Of a DNA stretch of 64,000 nucleotides, positions 39,974-48,631 are shown piece by piece. Position 1 is the stretch's first letter. Each line of letters starts with the position of its first letter. The position numbers and the translations under genes are program-made. The notes beneath the pieces were generated by a model that did no database searches, was not told the DNA's origin, and saw only the letters and a list, made by a program, of their open reading frames with translations. Source of the DNA: Streptomyces sp. A1136 (GTDB lineage Bacteria > Actinomycetota > Actinomycetes > Streptomycetales > Streptomycetaceae); the NCBI RefSeq assembly GCF_004795055.1, contig NZ_SSBJ01000003.1:62001-126000 (forward strand), written 5' to 3'.

Positions 39974-41263
39974 TCAGAAGCGGGCGTGCGCCGTGATGTC
40001 CGCGGCGAACTCCCCGGTCATCGCGGGGGTCACCGTAGGCCTGCACTGGGCGACCGCCGCCAGGTAGTCGCTCGTGCTCGCCCCCAACTGCGGGGCGGAC
40101 GCGCCGCGCGCGCCGACCGCCTCCAGATCCCGCTCGAAGGACACCTGGGCCGCGATGCGCGCCGCGTGCTCGATGTCTGCGGGGGTGAACAGTTCGGTCG
40201 CCTCCACCAGCGCCGCCACGTCGACGTCCGGGCGCCCGGCCGTGTAGCGGGACCAGATCGCGGCGCGCGCCCCGGCGTCCGGGGTACCGATCGGGATCAG
40301 GTAGTCGAAGCGCCCCGGCCGCAGGAAGGCCGGGTCCAGCGAACGGATGGAGTTGGTGGCGCAGACCAGCAGCCGTTCGTCGCCCTCCCGGAAGCCGGGG
40401 ATCAGCTTGAGCAGTTCGTTCGTCACGCCGTGGATGCCGCCGGGCTGCGCCGGTTCGGTCCTTACGGGTGCTATTTCCTCGACCTCGTCGATGAAGACGA
40501 GGACCCGCTCCAGCTCGGCGATCCGGGCGAAGGCGTCGCGCAGCGCGGCCGCCAGGTTCCCCTCGTCGGCGAGCCGGGAGGGCAGCAGTTCCACGAAGGG
40601 CCAGCCCAGGCGGGAGGCGATGGCGCGGGCGAAGGTGGTCTTGCCGGTGCCGGGGGGTCCGAAGAGGGTGACGGCGCGCGGCGGCCGTACGCCGTGCGCG
40701 GCGGCCCGTTCGGGCTCGGCCAGCGGGAGGACCACTCGGCGCTCGATGAGGTCCTTCTCCTTCTCCATCCCGGCGACCTTCGCCCAAAGGTCGTTGGGGA
40801 GGAAGCGGCCGCCGAGGTCGTCGAGGAGGCCGGCCGCCGGTCCGTGCAGCGGCTCGGTCTTCTCGAAGTAGGCGACGGCGGGCTGGCGGGTGTAGCCGGC
40901 GTTGAGCAGGCCCTCCCCGAGCAGGTCCTCCTCGGGCAGGACGTAGGCGATCCGCCCGACGCGGGCGGCGATGAGCCGCCGTTCCAGTTCGACGAGCAGC
41001 GCGCTGGCCAGGCCGCGGCCGCGCCAGCCCGCGGCGATCGCGATGCGCATCACCCAGGCGCGTTCGCCGGTGACGCAGGCGAGGGCGGCGCCGATCGGGA
41101 CGCCCTGGTGGACGGCGACGACACAGGGCTGTCGGTCGGTGAGCGCGCTGATGCACTCGGCGAGCGAGAAGACGGACTCCTGACCGAGTTCCGCCGTGGT
41201 GTCGATCAGATGGACGACCGCGGCGAGATCGCTCTCGCGGTAATCGTGGATCAGCCAGTTCAC
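39974..41263 (-). CDS. GNAT acetyltransferase fused to an AAA+ ATPase
   Basis: A 429-aa fusion. Residues about 1-140 are a GNAT acetyltransferase-like domain with the acetyl-CoA loop 'IAIAAGWRGRGLASALL'. A linker with 'FLPNDLWAKVAGMEKEKDLI' leads to an AAA+ ATPase (about 165-400): Walker A 'LFGPPGTGKTTFAR', Walker B 'VLVFIDEVEEIA', sensor/arginine region 'ATNSIRSLDPAFLRPGRFDY' and a small helical lid. The ATPase resembles the FtsH/p97-type classic clade. The protein may couple ATP-driven remodelling to acetylation of a substrate; nothing in the neighbourhood names it. Confidence 0.85.
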   Translation of the reverse strand: MNWLIHDYRESDLAAVVHLIDTTAELGQESVFSLAECISALTDRQPCVVAVHQGVPIGAALACVTGERAWVMRIAIAAGWRGRGLASALLVELERRLIAARVGRIAYVLPEEDLLGEGLLNAGYTRQPAVAYFEKTEPLHGPAAGLLDDLGGRFLPNDLWAKVAGMEKEKDLIERRVVLPLAEPERAAAHGVRPPRAVTLFGPPGTGKTTFARAIASRLGWPFVELLPSRLADEGNLAAALRDAFARIAELERVLVFIDEVEEIAPVRTEPAQPGGIHGVTNELLKLIPGFREGDERLLVCATNSIRSLDPAFLRPGRFDYLIPIGTPDAGARAAIWSRYTAGRPDVDVAALVEATELFTPADIEHAARIAAQVSFERDLEAVGARGASAPQLGASTSDYLAAVAQCRPTVTPAMTGEFAADITAHARF

Positions 41264-41514
41264 CGGGTACCGCCCCTCGTTCGTGCTCCTGCGGTGAGGC
41301 TAGGGGCGCCCTGACCGGATGATCACCCTCCGCGGTGCACAACACCGGCTCGGCAAACCGTCCGCGCCGTCCATAGACTCACGCCTCCCGTTCGGGGGAC
41401 ATGCCGGAAATGCGCGCCGTTTCGGCACTTCCCACATGACCGGCCGGGGATTCACAGCGGATTCTTATGGAACCGGGGGCGCTGTCCACAGGCTCGCTGG
41501 GCAGGCTCAGGTGC

Positions 41515-42294
41515 ATGATCCGCAGCATGCTCCCCAGACAGGCCGCGCCCGCGGGCTCCTCCCGCGCCCGGCGGGCGTCCCGGGTCCTGCTCGCGCTGGC
41601 GGCGATGGCCGCGCTGCTGAGCGTCGATCTGCCGGACGCCGGCGCCACCTCGGCGCCCGGCACCACCGCGCGGGCCGAGCCCGGCGTCGCCTCCGACCGG
41701 GTGGGCGCGCTGTTCGCGGGCGGGACGGACGGAGGGCACTTCTGCACCGCCGCAGTGGTGCACAGCGACGACCGGAGTGTGATCGTCACCGCCGCGCACT
41801 GCCTGGACAACCCCGACACCACGGTGTTCGCGCCGGGCTACCGGGACGGGAAGAGCCCGTACGGGCTGTGGCGGGTGACCGGCGTGTACGTCTCCCCGCG
41901 CTGGACGCAGGGGCGGGACCCGGACGAGGACATCGCCTTCGCGTCGGTCGCCCCGACGACGGGGTCTCGGCAGGTGGAGGACGCTGTGGGCGGCTTTCCG
42001 GTGGTGTCGGAGCAGCCCGAGGACGCGACGGTGACGGTCGTCGGCTACCCGAGCAGTGACGATTCGCCCCTGCGCTGCACCAACGCCACGAGCCTGTTCT
42101 CGCCGACCCAGCGCCGTATCGACTGCCCCGACCTGAGCAGCGGGACGAGCGGCAGCCCCTGGCTGGTGGACGGCGCCGTGGCCGGGGTGCTGGGCGGGTA
42201 CGAGGAAGGCGGTCTGGTCCCGGAGGTGTCGTACAGCGCGGTGATGGGCGACCAGGCGGTGGAGCTCTACCGCGAGGCGGCGGTCGCGGGCTGA
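41515..42294 (+). CDS. Secreted trypsin-like serine protease
   Basis: A 259-aa exported S1-family protease. A basic N-terminus and a hydrophobic helix ('VLLALAAMAALLSVDLPDAG') form the signal peptide. The triad is seen as His in 'VTAAHCLDN', Asp in 'DPDEDIAFAS' and Ser in 'SSGTSGSPWLVDG'. Cysteines near the His ('FCTAAVV' with 'AAHC') make the usual disulfide. There is no long propeptide. I chose ATG 41515; an in-frame ATG 48 bp upstream is possible but adds residues before the signal peptide. A 251-bp divergent gap separates it from the GNAT-AAA gene. Confidence 0.87.
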   Translation: MIRSMLPRQAAPAGSSRARRASRVLLALAAMAALLSVDLPDAGATSAPGTTARAEPGVASDRVGALFAGGTDGGHFCTAAVVHSDDRSVIVTAAHCLDNPDTTVFAPGYRDGKSPYGLWRVTGVYVSPRWTQGRDPDEDIAFASVAPTTGSRQVEDAVGGFPVVSEQPEDATVTVVGYPSSDDSPLRCTNATSLFSPTQRRIDCPDLSSGTSGSPWLVDGAVAGVLGGYEEGGLVPEVSYSAVMGDQAVELYREAAVAG

Positions 42295-42305
42295 CCCGGG
42301 ACGAT

Positions 42306-42335
42306 GTCGACGGCCCCCGCCCGGGGGCCGTCGAC
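42306..42335. terminator. Bidirectional terminator, perfect 13-bp stem
   Basis: Arms 42306-42318 and 42323-42335 are exact reverse complements around GCCC, in the 58-bp gap between the convergent protease and NUDIX genes. Confidence 0.85.
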
Positions 42336-42352
42336 GGAGCGCCCGACGGGGC

Positions 42353-42838
42353 CTAGACGACCTGGGCGGGGGGCCGGAACCAGGTCGGTTCGTCGAGCAG
42401 CGCGCGCCGGACGCGTTCCACGGCGAAGGGCTCCAGCGGCGGCAGGGCGTCCGCCGTGAACCAGGCGACTTCCAGCAGCTCCCCGTCGTGCGGGCGGGCC
42501 TCGCCGCCCGTGGCCCGGCAGCGGAAGGTGATGTCCTGGAACTGACAGACGTCCCCGTTGGGGTAGGTCATCGGTTGCAGCATCTCGACGAGCACGACCC
42601 GCTCGGGGACGCACCGGACCGCCGTCTCCTCGTACACCTCGCGCGCCGCCGTGTCGGCGGGCTGTTCGCCGGGTTCGGCGATGCCCCCGATCACCGACCA
42701 GAGGCCGGTGTCGGCCCGGCGGCCGAGCAGGACCCGGTCGCGGTCGTCGACGACGATGGCGGTGACGCCGGGCAGCAGGAGCAGCAGGTGCCCCGCGCCG
42801 GCTTCGCGGATCGCGCGTATGTAGTCAGGTGTGGTCAT
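42353..42838 (-). CDS. NUDIX hydrolase
   Basis: A 161-aa NUDIX enzyme with the box 'GGIAEPGEQPADTAAREVYE' continuing ETAV at about residues 52-75, all catalytic Glu and Arg residues present. The N-terminus begins 'MTTPDYIRAIREAGAGHLLL', a common NUDIX opening in Actinobacteria; the substrate is unknown. It is the last gene of a minus-strand set with lnt (37 bp upstream). Confidence 0.86.
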   Translation of the reverse strand: MTTPDYIRAIREAGAGHLLLLLPGVTAIVVDDRDRVLLGRRADTGLWSVIGGIAEPGEQPADTAAREVYEETAVRCVPERVVLVEMLQPMTYPNGDVCQFQDITFRCRATGGEARPHDGELLEVAWFTADALPPLEPFAVERVRRALLDEPTWFRPPAQVV

Positions 42839-42875
42839 GCCCCGACCCTACGAGGTCGCCTCTCGGCCACCCGCG

Positions 42876-44477
42876 TCATGCGGCCCGCCGGGCGCGAACC
42901 CGGCGGGTCAGGACCAGGCCGAGCCCCCCGGCGGCGACCAGGAGCAGCGCGTACTCCGGCAGTGGCCCGAGCCGGGTGGCCGGGGTCGGCGTCGAACGCA
43001 GCGGGATTTCGGCGACCAGCGCGTCGGCGGTGAACATCTTCGTCTGCTGGACGACGGTGCCGTCGGGCCGGATGACCGCGCTGACCCCGCTGGTGACGGG
43101 GACGAGCACGGTCCGGCTGTGCTCGACCGCCCGGACCCGGTCCATGGCCAACTGCTGGTAGGTCATCTCGCTCCGGCCGAAGGTGGCGTTGTTGCTCGGC
43201 ACGGCGATGACCTGGGCTCCGGCCTGCACGGTGGAGCGGACGGCGTCGTCGAAGGCGGCCTCGTAGCAGGTGACCATGCCGACCCGGCTGCCCGCCATGT
43301 CGAAGACGCCGGGCTCCTTGCCGGGGCCGAAGTCACGGCGTACGCGGTCCACGTCCTTGCTGAAGATCCGGACGAAGGACCGCATCGGCATGCGCTCGCC
43401 GAACGGCTGGATCTTGCGCTTGTCGTAGGTCGCGGTCGGGCCCTTGACCGGATCCCACAAGATCATCGTGTTGCGCAGCGGGCCGGTCGGCGGCTCCAGG
43501 ACGGAGCCGATGGCGACGGGCACGCCGATGCGCTTGACGGCCCGGTCGATGACGGCGTGGGCGTCCTGCTGGGTGAAGGGGTCGATGTCCGAGGAGTTCT
43601 CCGGCCAGACGACGAAGTCGGGCTGCCGGGCGCGGCCCGCCTTCACGTCGTCGGCGAGCCGGAGGGTGCGGTTGGCGTGGTTGTCGAGTACGGCGCGGCG
43701 CTGGGAGTTGAAGTCGAACCCGGCGCGCGGGACGTTGCCCTGGACGACGGCGGCCACCGCCGTGCCGTCCTCGGCGGCGTCGGAGACCAGCGGACGCGAG
43801 GCGAGGGCCGCGCCGACCGGCAGGGCGACGGTGAGGGCGGCGAGCGCGGCGGCGGTGCGGCTCGGCCGCGAGCGGGCGACGCGCGCGAGTTCGTAGAGGC
43901 CGAATCCGCACAGGGCGATCCCGAAGGACAGCAGCGGCGTACCGCCCAGGGCGGCGAGCGGCAGGAAGAAGCCGTCGGCCTGGCCGAAGGCGAGCTTGCC
44001 CCAAGGAAAGCCGCCGAACGGCGCCCGGGCGCGCAGGGCCTCGCCGGCGATCCACACGGCGGAGGCCCAGACGGCGCGGCCGGGGAGCGTGCCGACGAGG
44101 GCGATGCCGAGGCCGGTGAGGCCGAAGAGGAGCGCTTCGAGGGTGACGAGGGCGATCCACGGCACCGGGCCGACACCCTCACTGGTCCACACCAGCAGCG
44201 GCAGCAGGTAGCCCAGCCCGAACAAGAAACCGAGGCCGAAGCCGGCCCGGGCCCGACGGCCGCGCAGGCAGCCGGCCAGCAGGGCGAGGGCGAAGGGGGC
44301 CAGCCACCACAGGGGGCGCGGCGGGAAACCGAGGTAGAGCAGGACCCCGGCGAGCGCGGCGAGCGCCGCCCGGGTGGGCCAGGCGTCCCGCAGGCGGTGC
44401 AGGAAGGTCGCGCCGCTCTCCGGTGCGGTGGACTGCGCGGGCTCGTTCCCGGCCGCTCGGGTGACACTGGTGCTCAT
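42876..44477 (-). CDS. lnt: Apolipoprotein N-acyltransferase
   Basis: A 533-aa membrane enzyme that adds the third acyl chain to the N-terminal cysteine of lipoproteins. About six to seven N-terminal helices (to about residue 230) are followed by the external nitrilase domain. Its catalytic triad is visible: Glu in 'VVWPENSSDIDP', Lys in 'YDKRKIQPFGE' and Cys in 'GMVTCYEAAFD'. A last helix lies near the C-terminus. The start is ATG 44477; the longer frame upstream overlaps the PH-like gene and is rejected. Streptomyces commonly have two Lnt proteins, so this may be one of a pair. Confidence 0.93.
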   Translation of the reverse strand: MSTSVTRAAGNEPAQSTAPESGATFLHRLRDAWPTRAALAALAGVLLYLGFPPRPLWWLAPFALALLAGCLRGRRARAGFGLGFLFGLGYLLPLLVWTSEGVGPVPWIALVTLEALLFGLTGLGIALVGTLPGRAVWASAVWIAGEALRARAPFGGFPWGKLAFGQADGFFLPLAALGGTPLLSFGIALCGFGLYELARVARSRPSRTAAALAALTVALPVGAALASRPLVSDAAEDGTAVAAVVQGNVPRAGFDFNSQRRAVLDNHANRTLRLADDVKAGRARQPDFVVWPENSSDIDPFTQQDAHAVIDRAVKRIGVPVAIGSVLEPPTGPLRNTMILWDPVKGPTATYDKRKIQPFGERMPMRSFVRIFSKDVDRVRRDFGPGKEPGVFDMAGSRVGMVTCYEAAFDDAVRSTVQAGAQVIAVPSNNATFGRSEMTYQQLAMDRVRAVEHSRTVLVPVTSGVSAVIRPDGTVVQQTKMFTADALVAEIPLRSTPTPATRLGPLPEYALLLVAAGGLGLVLTRRVRARRAA

Positions 44478-44524
44478 TGGGCGGAGTGTACGTCCCTCCC
44501 GCTCGGGGCGGCCCCCCAGGAGAC

Positions 44525-45040
44525 TCAGTGCGCCAGGGCGCGCAGGTGGGTGCGGATGACCCGGACGGCGTTCTCGGCGTCGTCGACGGTGACGGTGAAC
44601 AGCCTGCCGTCGTCCAGGCGCAGCGCCACTCCCTCGCCCCGGCGGACGACGACGGCGGTGCCCTTCTCCGGGCGCCAGCGGTAGCCCCAGCCGCCCCAGT
44701 GCTGCGGGGTGATCAGCGGTACGAACTCGGCGGAGGTCACCTCGGCGAGCCTGATGGTGCGGCGGGGCAGCCCGATGTGACCGCAGCGGATCTCCATGGC
44801 CTGGGAATCGACGGTGACGGCCACGTGGACGAAGGCGAGGGTGCCGAAGAGGATGAGCAGACCGGCCGCGAGGCAGCCGATCACGGACATGACCAGCGGA
44901 ACCGTCCCGGCGGTCCAGCTGGCGTCGACGGCGAGTTCGATGGCGAGCGCGAGGCAGGCGGCGCCGGCCGCGGCGAGCAGCCACTGCACGCGGTTGGAGG
45001 CGCGGCCCGTCCAGAGCGGACCCGGGGGGTGACCCGTCAT
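44525..45040 (-). CDS. Membrane protein with a PH-like domain
   Basis: A 171-aa protein with two N-terminal membrane helices (about 17-35, 'WLLAAAGAACLALAIEL', and 45-70) and a cytoplasmic beta-rich domain ('VTVDSQAMEIRCGHIGLPRR', 'VVVRRGEGVALRLDDG') ending in a helix, the pattern of bacterial PH-like domains. Function unknown. It starts at ATG 45040 and lies 47 bp upstream of lnt on the same strand. Confidence 0.75.
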   Translation of the reverse strand: MTGHPPGPLWTGRASNRVQWLLAAAGAACLALAIELAVDASWTAGTVPLVMSVIGCLAAGLLILFGTLAFVHVAVTVDSQAMEIRCGHIGLPRRTIRLAEVTSAEFVPLITPQHWGGWGYRWRPEKGTAVVVRRGEGVALRLDDGRLFTVTVDDAENAVRVIRTHLRALAH

Positions 45041-45053
45041 GGGTGCAGCGTAC

Positions 45054-45560
45054 TCACGTCGCCCGCGCCCGCCCCTCGACACGGCGCTTTCCTCCCCCCG
45101 CGTGCCTGTCCCGGGAGCGGCCCGACCACGGCATCGTGCAACGCCGGGCGGCGGCCGGCGGCCGGCGCCCGGCGACGATCCGAGGCAGGGTTCGGGAGGC
45201 GAAGGCGACGCGCTGGGCGCTGCGGCGCCGCTCTCCGTCGTACGCCCGCGGGGCGGCGGGCGGGGCGGCGACTCCGTGTCCGGCGACCGCGCGGGCCAGG
45301 GCCTCGGCGCCGAGCAGCGCGGTGCAGGCCCCCTGCCCCGGGTTCGGGGTCATGGCATGGGCGGCGTCACCGACCAGGGCGATCCGATCGGCCGCGACGA
45401 CGGTGGGCGGCGCGGGGCGGAGGTGCCGCACCGGGTGGCGACCCGGGTGGCGGGGTCGGTGTCGGCGAGTCCCGCCGGATGGGGTCGCGCCACCCGGCGC
45501 AGGCCTCCCGTACCTCCTCGGCCGTGGTGGCTCCCCGACACGGGGGCGGCGGTCACCGGG
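45054..45560 (-). pseudogene. Decayed FAD-dependent monooxygenase, C-terminal remnant
   Basis: The C-terminal part of an aromatic-ring FAD monooxygenase, split over three frames. The first piece (about 45560-45470) reads 'TTAEEVREACAGWRDPI', the second (about 45470-45430) 'LADTDPATRVATR', and the third (to 45054) 'RHLRPAPPTVVAADRIALVG' with the FAD-binding 'GDAAHAMTPNPGQGACTALL'. Two frameshifts separate them, and no N-terminal half with a GxGxxG FAD fold is found upstream. It is therefore dead. The 120 bp upstream to the ABC-F gene hold nothing recognisable. It may be the leftover of a resistance or tailoring gene next to the ABC-F gene. Confidence 0.75.
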
Positions 45561-45683
45561 GCACCTGGCCGGGGCCCGTTTAGGCCGGGGAGCGAGCCCG
45601 GACGCGTGGACCGGGCCGCCGCACGTGCCGCTGCCCGGGTACTGCGGGCGGGTGCTGGACGCGGACGGTCTGCGGCTGTCGGC

Positions 45684-47348
45684 TCAGCGGCTCGCCGGGG
45701 CCGACCGAGGCTCGGGGGTCAGCTCCAGCCGGCGGCCGCGGAAGGCGACGCGCAACCTCCGGTCGTGGGTGACCAGGACGACGATCCCGGTGAAGTCGGC
45801 GAGCGCCGCCTCCAGTTCCTCCACCACGGCCGGGGCCAGGTGGTTCGTCGGCTCGTCGAGAAGCAGCACGTCCGGCGGCGCTGTCACCAGCCGTGCCAGT
45901 TCGAGCTTGCGGCGCTGCCCCACCGAGAGGTCCCGGACGGGGCGGGTCAGGTCGTGCGGGGCGAGCAGGCCGAGGGCCGCGACCCGCTCCGCGTGCTCCG
46001 GACCGGACAGCTCCGTCACGGAGCGGGGCTCCCGCCCCCAGGGGTCGTCCTGGCGCAGCAGGCCCACGCGCGGGGGCGTGCGTACGGCGCCCCGCCCCGG
46101 CGCGAGTTCCCCCGCGAGGACATGCAACAGGGTGCTCTTCCCTGCCCCGTTGGGCCCGGTCACCAGGAGCCTTTCACCGGGTTCGAGCCGGAAGGTGGTC
46201 GGCCCGAGCCGTCCCGGCACGGCGAGTTCGTCGGCCTCCAGGGCGTTCCCACCCTCCGCGCCCACCCCGTTCGCCGTGCCCGCCGGGGTCGCCGTGTCCA
46301 TCGTGAACCGCCCGGTGAATCGGAGGGGGGTCGGGGGCGGCGGCACCGGGTTCTCGGTCAGCCGGTGCAGCCGCTCCCGGGCCGCCCGGATCCGGCCGGC
46401 CGCGCCGTGGGTGCGTGAGCGGGCCCGGAACGCGCCGGCTCCGCTGAAGCCGCGCGGCAGCTTCCGGGGGATGGCGGCGAACCGGCCGATGTTGGTGTCG
46501 GCGAGCCGTTCCGCGTCCCGCACCTGCTCGCGCCACTGCTCGTACCGCTGCTGCCAACGGGCGCGTTCGGCGGCGCGACCGGCGAGGAACCCGGCGTATC
46601 CGTTTCCGTACCGGCGTACGGTGCGCCGGTCCTGGTCCACCTCCAGGACGGCGGTGGTGACGCGGTCCAGGAAGAGCCGGTCGTGGGTGACGGCGACGAC
46701 GGTGCCACGATGGGCGCGCAGGTACTCCTCCAGCCGGCCGATCGCCTCGTCGTCGAGGTCGTTGGTCGGTTCGTCGAGCAGCAGCAGTTCCGGTTCGGCT
46801 GCCAGGGTCGCGGCGAGTGCCAGGCGTGAGCGCTGCCCGCCGGAGAGGGTGCCCAGTCGCCGCTCCGGGTCGAGGGCGGCGCGCTCGCCGAGCCGGCGCA
46901 AGGTGGTCGCCACGCGCCGTTCGGCGTCCGGGCCGCCCCGGGCCTCGTAGGCGGCGAGGAGGTCCGCATAGGCGGCGAGCTCGTCGGGACCGGCCTGGGG
47001 CAGCCGCGCCTCGGCCGAGCGGATACGGCGCTCCAGCGAGCGCAGGTCGGCGAGCGCGAGGTCGATCGCGTCCCGGACGCGGGCGGTCGGGGGTAAGTCG
47101 AGGGTCTGGGCGAGATGGCCGACCCCGCCGGGCGCGGTGACGGTGACCTGTCCGTGCTCCGGCTGCTCGCGGCCCGCGAGCAGCCGGAGCAGGGTCGACT
47201 TCCCGGAGCCGTTGTCACCGACGATGCCGACCCGCTCACCGGGTCGGACCGTGAAGCTGACCCGGTCGAGTACGACGTGGGTCCCGTAGGCCTTGGTGAC
47301 CTCGGACAGGACGAGCTGAGTGGCGGCGTGTGGGGCACGTGCGCGCAA
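45684..47348 (-). CDS. ABC-F ATPase (ribosome-protection type), contains a TTA codon
   Basis: A 554-aa soluble protein with two ABC ATPase domains and no membrane part. Domain 1 (about 12-230) has 'GDNGSGKSTLL', 'LSGGQRSRLALAAT' and 'LLLLDEPTNDLD'. An interdomain linker (about 235-330) is rich in Arg and aromatic residues. Domain 2 (about 345-550) has 'GPNGAGKSTLL', 'LSVGQRRKLELARL' and 'LLLDEPTNHLA'. ABC-F proteins of this size often protect the ribosome against macrolide-type antibiotics. The TTG at 47348 follows AAGGAG at a 7-nt spacing. Codon 85 (47096-47094) is TTA, so expression should depend on bldA. A 20-bp palindrome lies 70 bp upstream. Confidence 0.88.
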   Translation of the reverse strand: MRARAPHAATQLVLSEVTKAYGTHVVLDRVSFTVRPGERVGIVGDNGSGKSTLLRLLAGREQPEHGQVTVTAPGGVGHLAQTLDLPPTARVRDAIDLALADLRSLERRIRSAEARLPQAGPDELAAYADLLAAYEARGGPDAERRVATTLRRLGERAALDPERRLGTLSGGQRSRLALAATLAAEPELLLLDEPTNDLDDEAIGRLEEYLRAHRGTVVAVTHDRLFLDRVTTAVLEVDQDRRTVRRYGNGYAGFLAGRAAERARWQQRYEQWREQVRDAERLADTNIGRFAAIPRKLPRGFSGAGAFRARSRTHGAAGRIRAARERLHRLTENPVPPPPTPLRFTGRFTMDTATPAGTANGVGAEGGNALEADELAVPGRLGPTTFRLEPGERLLVTGPNGAGKSTLLHVLAGELAPGRGAVRTPPRVGLLRQDDPWGREPRSVTELSGPEHAERVAALGLLAPHDLTRPVRDLSVGQRRKLELARLVTAPPDVLLLDEPTNHLAPAVVEELEAALADFTGIVVLVTHDRRLRVAFRGRRLELTPEPRSAPASR

Positions 47349-47757
47349 GGGCGACTCCTTCGTACGGCGAACTGGACGAGCCGGCGGTCCCTCCCGGGCA
47401 GGAGCGGCGGCTATTGAGACGAGACGTTTCGTCTCGCGCAATGCCACGACTCTACCTCCGGGCCGCCGCGGCAGCCATCGGATATGTGCCGGGGGGGAGG
47501 GCTGGGCGGCGGAACGGCCCGGCGCCGCGCCACCCGCTCTCGATACGTGACACGGCTGCCGTCGGGTCGCGGACGGCGGCGTGCCCCCACCCCCGGACGG
47601 GCACCCGGCGGTATCCCCGTCGCCGTGATGCGGTACGTGGCTGAAAAACGCGGCTCGCCACCCCTGGCCCGCGAGCGTTCGCCCGTCCCCCGCGGACTCC
47701 TGCGGGGCAGGGAACCGTCCCCGGCACGGCGGGCCGTACCGGAGCGCGGCGTGCGGG
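47349..47757. other. Upstream region of the ABC-F gene
   Basis: This 409-bp gap between the ABC-F start and the stop of the racemase-like gene (both on the minus strand) contains the ABC-F ribosome-binding site and a 20-bp palindrome at 47417-47436. From 47440 to 47757 I see no gene; long open frames there are GC-bias artefacts. Confidence 0.55.
47417..47436 (-). promoter_or_regulatory. 20-bp palindrome upstream of the ABC-F gene
   Basis: GAGACGA-G-ACGT-T-TCGTCTC is symmetrical at 18 of 20 positions around ACGT, about 70 bp upstream of the TTG start. Its form (ACGT centre, 7-bp arms) suits a TetR-family operator. The same bases can also fold as an RNA hairpin (CGAGACG, 47421-47427, with CGTCTCG, 47431-47437), so attenuation, common for ABC-F genes, is an alternative. 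Confidence 0.55.
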
Positions 47758-48549
47758 TCAGTGCGCGAGCGGCGCGCCTTCCGCGAGCAGACGGCCCTCG
47801 GCATAGCCGAGCGCGGCGGCCGGGAGGGGTCCGGGGCGACCGCCGAGCAGAACGGTCAGCCCGCCGGTGCGCGGCAGGTCCGGCTCGGGGCCGGCGCCGA
47901 TGCGACGCAGCGCCTGCACGGCGACGGCCTCCGCGGAGCCGTGGAAGACGAACTCCGTGCCGCCGGTCCGTTCGGCGACGGCGGCCCGGATCGGCGCCTC
48001 GACCAGTTCGTAGTGCGTACAGCCGAGCACCACGTCGGTGACGTCGGCCGGGGTCAGCGCGGCCGCCGCGGCGACGGCCCGTACGACGTCCTCCTCGTTC
48101 CCGCGCTCGACCGCGTCGGCGAGGCCGGGGCAGGGCACCTCGGTGACCTGCACCCCGGCGGCGAACCGGGCGATCAGCCCGCGCTGGTACGGGCTCCCGG
48201 TGGTGGCCGGCGTGGCCCAGATCGCGACCCGGCCGCCTTTGGCCGCGGCGGGCTTGATCGCGGGGACGGTCCCGATGACGGGGACGGCGGGTTCCAGCGC
48301 GGCACGCAGGGCGGGCAGGCTGTGGACGGAGGCGGTGTTGCAGGCGACGACCAGTGCGTCCGGGGCGTACTCGGCGGCGGCCCGGGCGACGCCGAGGGCC
48401 CGCCCGGTGAGGTCGGCGGGCGTACGCGGCCCCCAGGGCATCCCGTCGGGGTCGCAGGACAGCAGCAGATCGGCGTCGGGCCGCAGCCGTCGCATCGCGG
48501 CGGCCGCCGCGAGGAGGCCGATTCCGGAGTCCATGAGGGCGATCTTCAC
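47758..48549 (-). CDS. Aspartate/glutamate racemase-family protein (MurI-like)
   Basis: A 263-aa protein of the glutamate racemase family, which interconverts L- and D-glutamate with two cysteines. Both are present: 'VVACNTASVHS' near residue 70 and 'VVLGCTHYELVE' near 183. Two N-terminal blocks depart from canonical MurI: 'MDSGIGL' where 'DSGxGG' is usual, and 'MPWGPRTPADL' where 'PYG' is usual. A second, housekeeping MurI may therefore be encoded elsewhere and this copy could act on another substrate or supply D-glutamate in special conditions. Confidence 0.78.
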   Translation of the reverse strand: MKIALMDSGIGLLAAAAAMRRLRPDADLLLSCDPDGMPWGPRTPADLTGRALGVARAAAEYAPDALVVACNTASVHSLPALRAALEPAVPVIGTVPAIKPAAAKGGRVAIWATPATTGSPYQRGLIARFAAGVQVTEVPCPGLADAVERGNEEDVVRAVAAAAALTPADVTDVVLGCTHYELVEAPIRAAVAERTGGTEFVFHGSAEAVAVQALRRIGAGPEPDLPRTGGLTVLLGGRPGPLPAAALGYAEGRLLAEGAPLAH

Positions 48550-48631
48550 CCGGTCACCTTAATCGACCCCGTGCCCCGACCCCGCGACCACGGCCCCCGA
48601 GGGGCCCCGCGCCACCCCTGTCCGCCCCCTC

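Noticed and set aside
45590..45683. Short plus-strand frame reading 'GYCGRVLDADGLR'
   Set aside because: It is too short, has no start or ribosome-binding site and no family match. It lies in the gap between the relic monooxygenase and the ABC-F gene.
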